Below, piece after piece: positions 62,491 through 64,000 of a stretch of DNA of 64,000 nucleotides. The translations under genes and the position numbers were made by a program. The stretch's first letter is position 1; the number at the start of each line of letters is the position of its first letter. Where the stretch lies: positions 14,979,649 to 15,043,648 of the forward strand of contig NC_066315.1 in assembly GCF_022539315.1 (NCBI RefSeq), in the 5' to 3' direction. This DNA is from Serinus canaria (lineage: Eukaryota > Chordata > Aves > Passeriformes > Fringillidae). The notes under the pieces are model-generated. The model saw nothing but the letters and a program-made list of their open reading frames with translations, did not search any database and was not told the origin of the DNA.

Positions 62491-64000
62491 AGGAGTAGAA
62501 AGTGGTACATCTGCACAATGAATATAATATAGCATTGACTTGGAATTTCCTGACTTCAGCAGTGATTCCAAAATAATAATGCATTCATAGAATTACACTT
62601 AGCTTTCTGCTTTTAAAAGGAAAATATTTGAAAGCAAAAGTATTTTCATCTTCCAAGTACTTCTGGCTCTGTGTGTGAGATAGTGGAAATAACATAGGGC
62701 TGTGTAACCACAGCAAACAAGTGAGGTGGGAATTCTGTTCCTTCTTGGCTGGACCAAACCAGAACAATATTGGAGCCTGCATTTTGATTTTAATAGGTAA
62801 AAATTTTTTCCGAAGTTTTTTCTCCTAAACTCCATTCATTTCTATGGATGAAAATAAAATTACTTGTAGACAGAACTGGTCTACAATTGCAAGTGACCAG
62901 CAATTACTAATGCCTGGGGTTTCCATTATAGGAGGCAGGTTTTAGTTGGCTATAATTTCAGCTGTTGGTTGGTTGAAATTTTGCCTGATTAGACAGGAGC
63001 TTCCTTTGCTGGCTAAATCCTGCAGCCTGACTTTTTCAAGTCACAAGTTCAGCAAAAATTTTTAATCAGTATCTATCAAGAAATTAAGCAAAAATATATT
63101 ATTCTGACCATATAGAGAAGCTCTGTATTTTAAATTTGGCTCTGTATTTTAAGGTACTCACCATCTTGTTGGGATGTCTTTTCTGCTTTCTGTGCAGAAT
63201 TCAGAAGTTATAGCTATTTGTAGAAATTTAGTACATGGATGTCCAAAAAAAGAAAAAAAACCATTAATCTACTCAAGCATGCTTCAAAGCAGGGGCAGAA
63301 TTAGATCACTGAGAAACACTTGGTTGGTCCACCAGTAAAAATGCTGAAAGGCAGCTGAAATATGTACATATGTACAGCAATTTTAACTTTTGTGGATTTT
63401 AGCTGGTGAAATGTATAGTTATTTTCCTTCCCTGTTTTACCAGTAAAATTCCCTGATATTTACAAAACTTTGGAGTGTAGATTTTATTCTCTGTTTTATA
63501 AATGAATTTTGTTTTCAGCATCACTGTAAAACCAAAAAAGGACCACTGACTCATTGCCCTCTTCCTAGGTGTTACTCTGGAAGGCATTATCAGATATTCT
63601 TTGGATACTGACATTTTTAACCATAATAATAAAGATGTTGAAGATGAGTAAAGATGACACAATTTTGGGATCTTGGTCAGTGAAAATTATTGGGCGTACA
63701 GCCCTGTGTCTTAGCTCCATTCTCTGTTAAGTCTCTTTTTAGCATCCAGCTCACTGCTGACAACTAGAGAGATTATTGATGTACCATACACAGATGCTCT
63801 GGTGCTTCCTCAGTGCTCCATCAAAGTGAAAATCTCTTCTCCATTGTCCTTGTATCCTCCCCCAAGTATTTTTTTGCTGTCACCAATAAGACCTAAGAAA
63901 TAAAAAGTTGTAGAACTTGCATTACTACTGGTAAATAAATGGCCTTATTAATGTTCACAGAAGCAATACCAATAATTTGTTCCTGTGATTAGAGAGATGT

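Larger units (their letters stand above)
56853..64000. other. Region further upstream of ZEB1, no gene identified
   Basis: AT-rich DNA carrying the exon-like segment and repeats listed separately. The C-run at 57444-57454 (11 bases) is a simple repeat. Several plus-strand acceptor-like or donor-like sites occur between 57.0 and 60.8 kb, but no coding frame is recognisable. Confidence 0.5.

Overview
This window looks like vertebrate nuclear DNA, most likely from a bird. It is AT-rich and almost free of long open reading frames, it has one strong CpG island, and it carries avian-type repeats: reverse-oriented CR1 LINE tails, a degenerate LTR-type element I recognise from bird genomes, a solo LTR and one old MIR-like SINE remnant. 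There is no bacterial, phage or plasmid organisation, and no CRISPR, operon or rRNA/tRNA gene that I can see.

The one gene that can be named is ZEB1 (delta-EF1/TCF8), on the minus strand. Its first coding exon lies at 49803-49746. It encodes the ZEB N-terminus MADGPRCKRRKQPNPRRNN and stops at a phase-1 splice donor (G|GTCAGT). The rest of the gene runs toward lower coordinates, so positions 1-49745 are best read as the 5' half or more of the very long ZEB1 intron 1. Exon 2 was not found and probably lies beyond position 1. The CpG island (about 48.8-50.5 kb) covers the promoter, exon 1 and the start of intron 1. It holds a G-tract cluster just upstream of the start codon, an RFX X-box-like site, a 38-bp-period repeat and an unusual concentration of CACCTG/CACCTA E2-boxes, which are the sites ZEB1 itself binds.

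The intron (1-49.7 kb) is mostly non-coding DNA with small structures: two abutting perfect hairpins at 5.9 kb, an LTR-type repeat at 8.1-8.6 kb, a CR1 tail at 15.7 kb, a palindrome and an isolated CpG islet at 17.7-18.0 kb, several short tandem duplications, a plus-strand exon-like segment at 40.3 kb and a MIR remnant at 44.4 kb.

Positions 50.5-64 kb are upstream of ZEB1. By analogy with mammals (ZEB1-AS1), a divergent plus-strand non-coding transcript could start at the island; an exon-like segment at 59.6-59.8 kb would fit it, but this is inference. The best-defined mobile element is a 452-bp solo LTR at 56397-56848. It has 8-bp terminal inverted repeats, a 4-bp target duplication, a TATA box and a polyadenylation signal.

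I found no convincing new multi-gene system. The main points of interest are the regulatory architecture of the ZEB1 promoter, the double hairpin, the solo LTR and the isolated intronic CpG islet.
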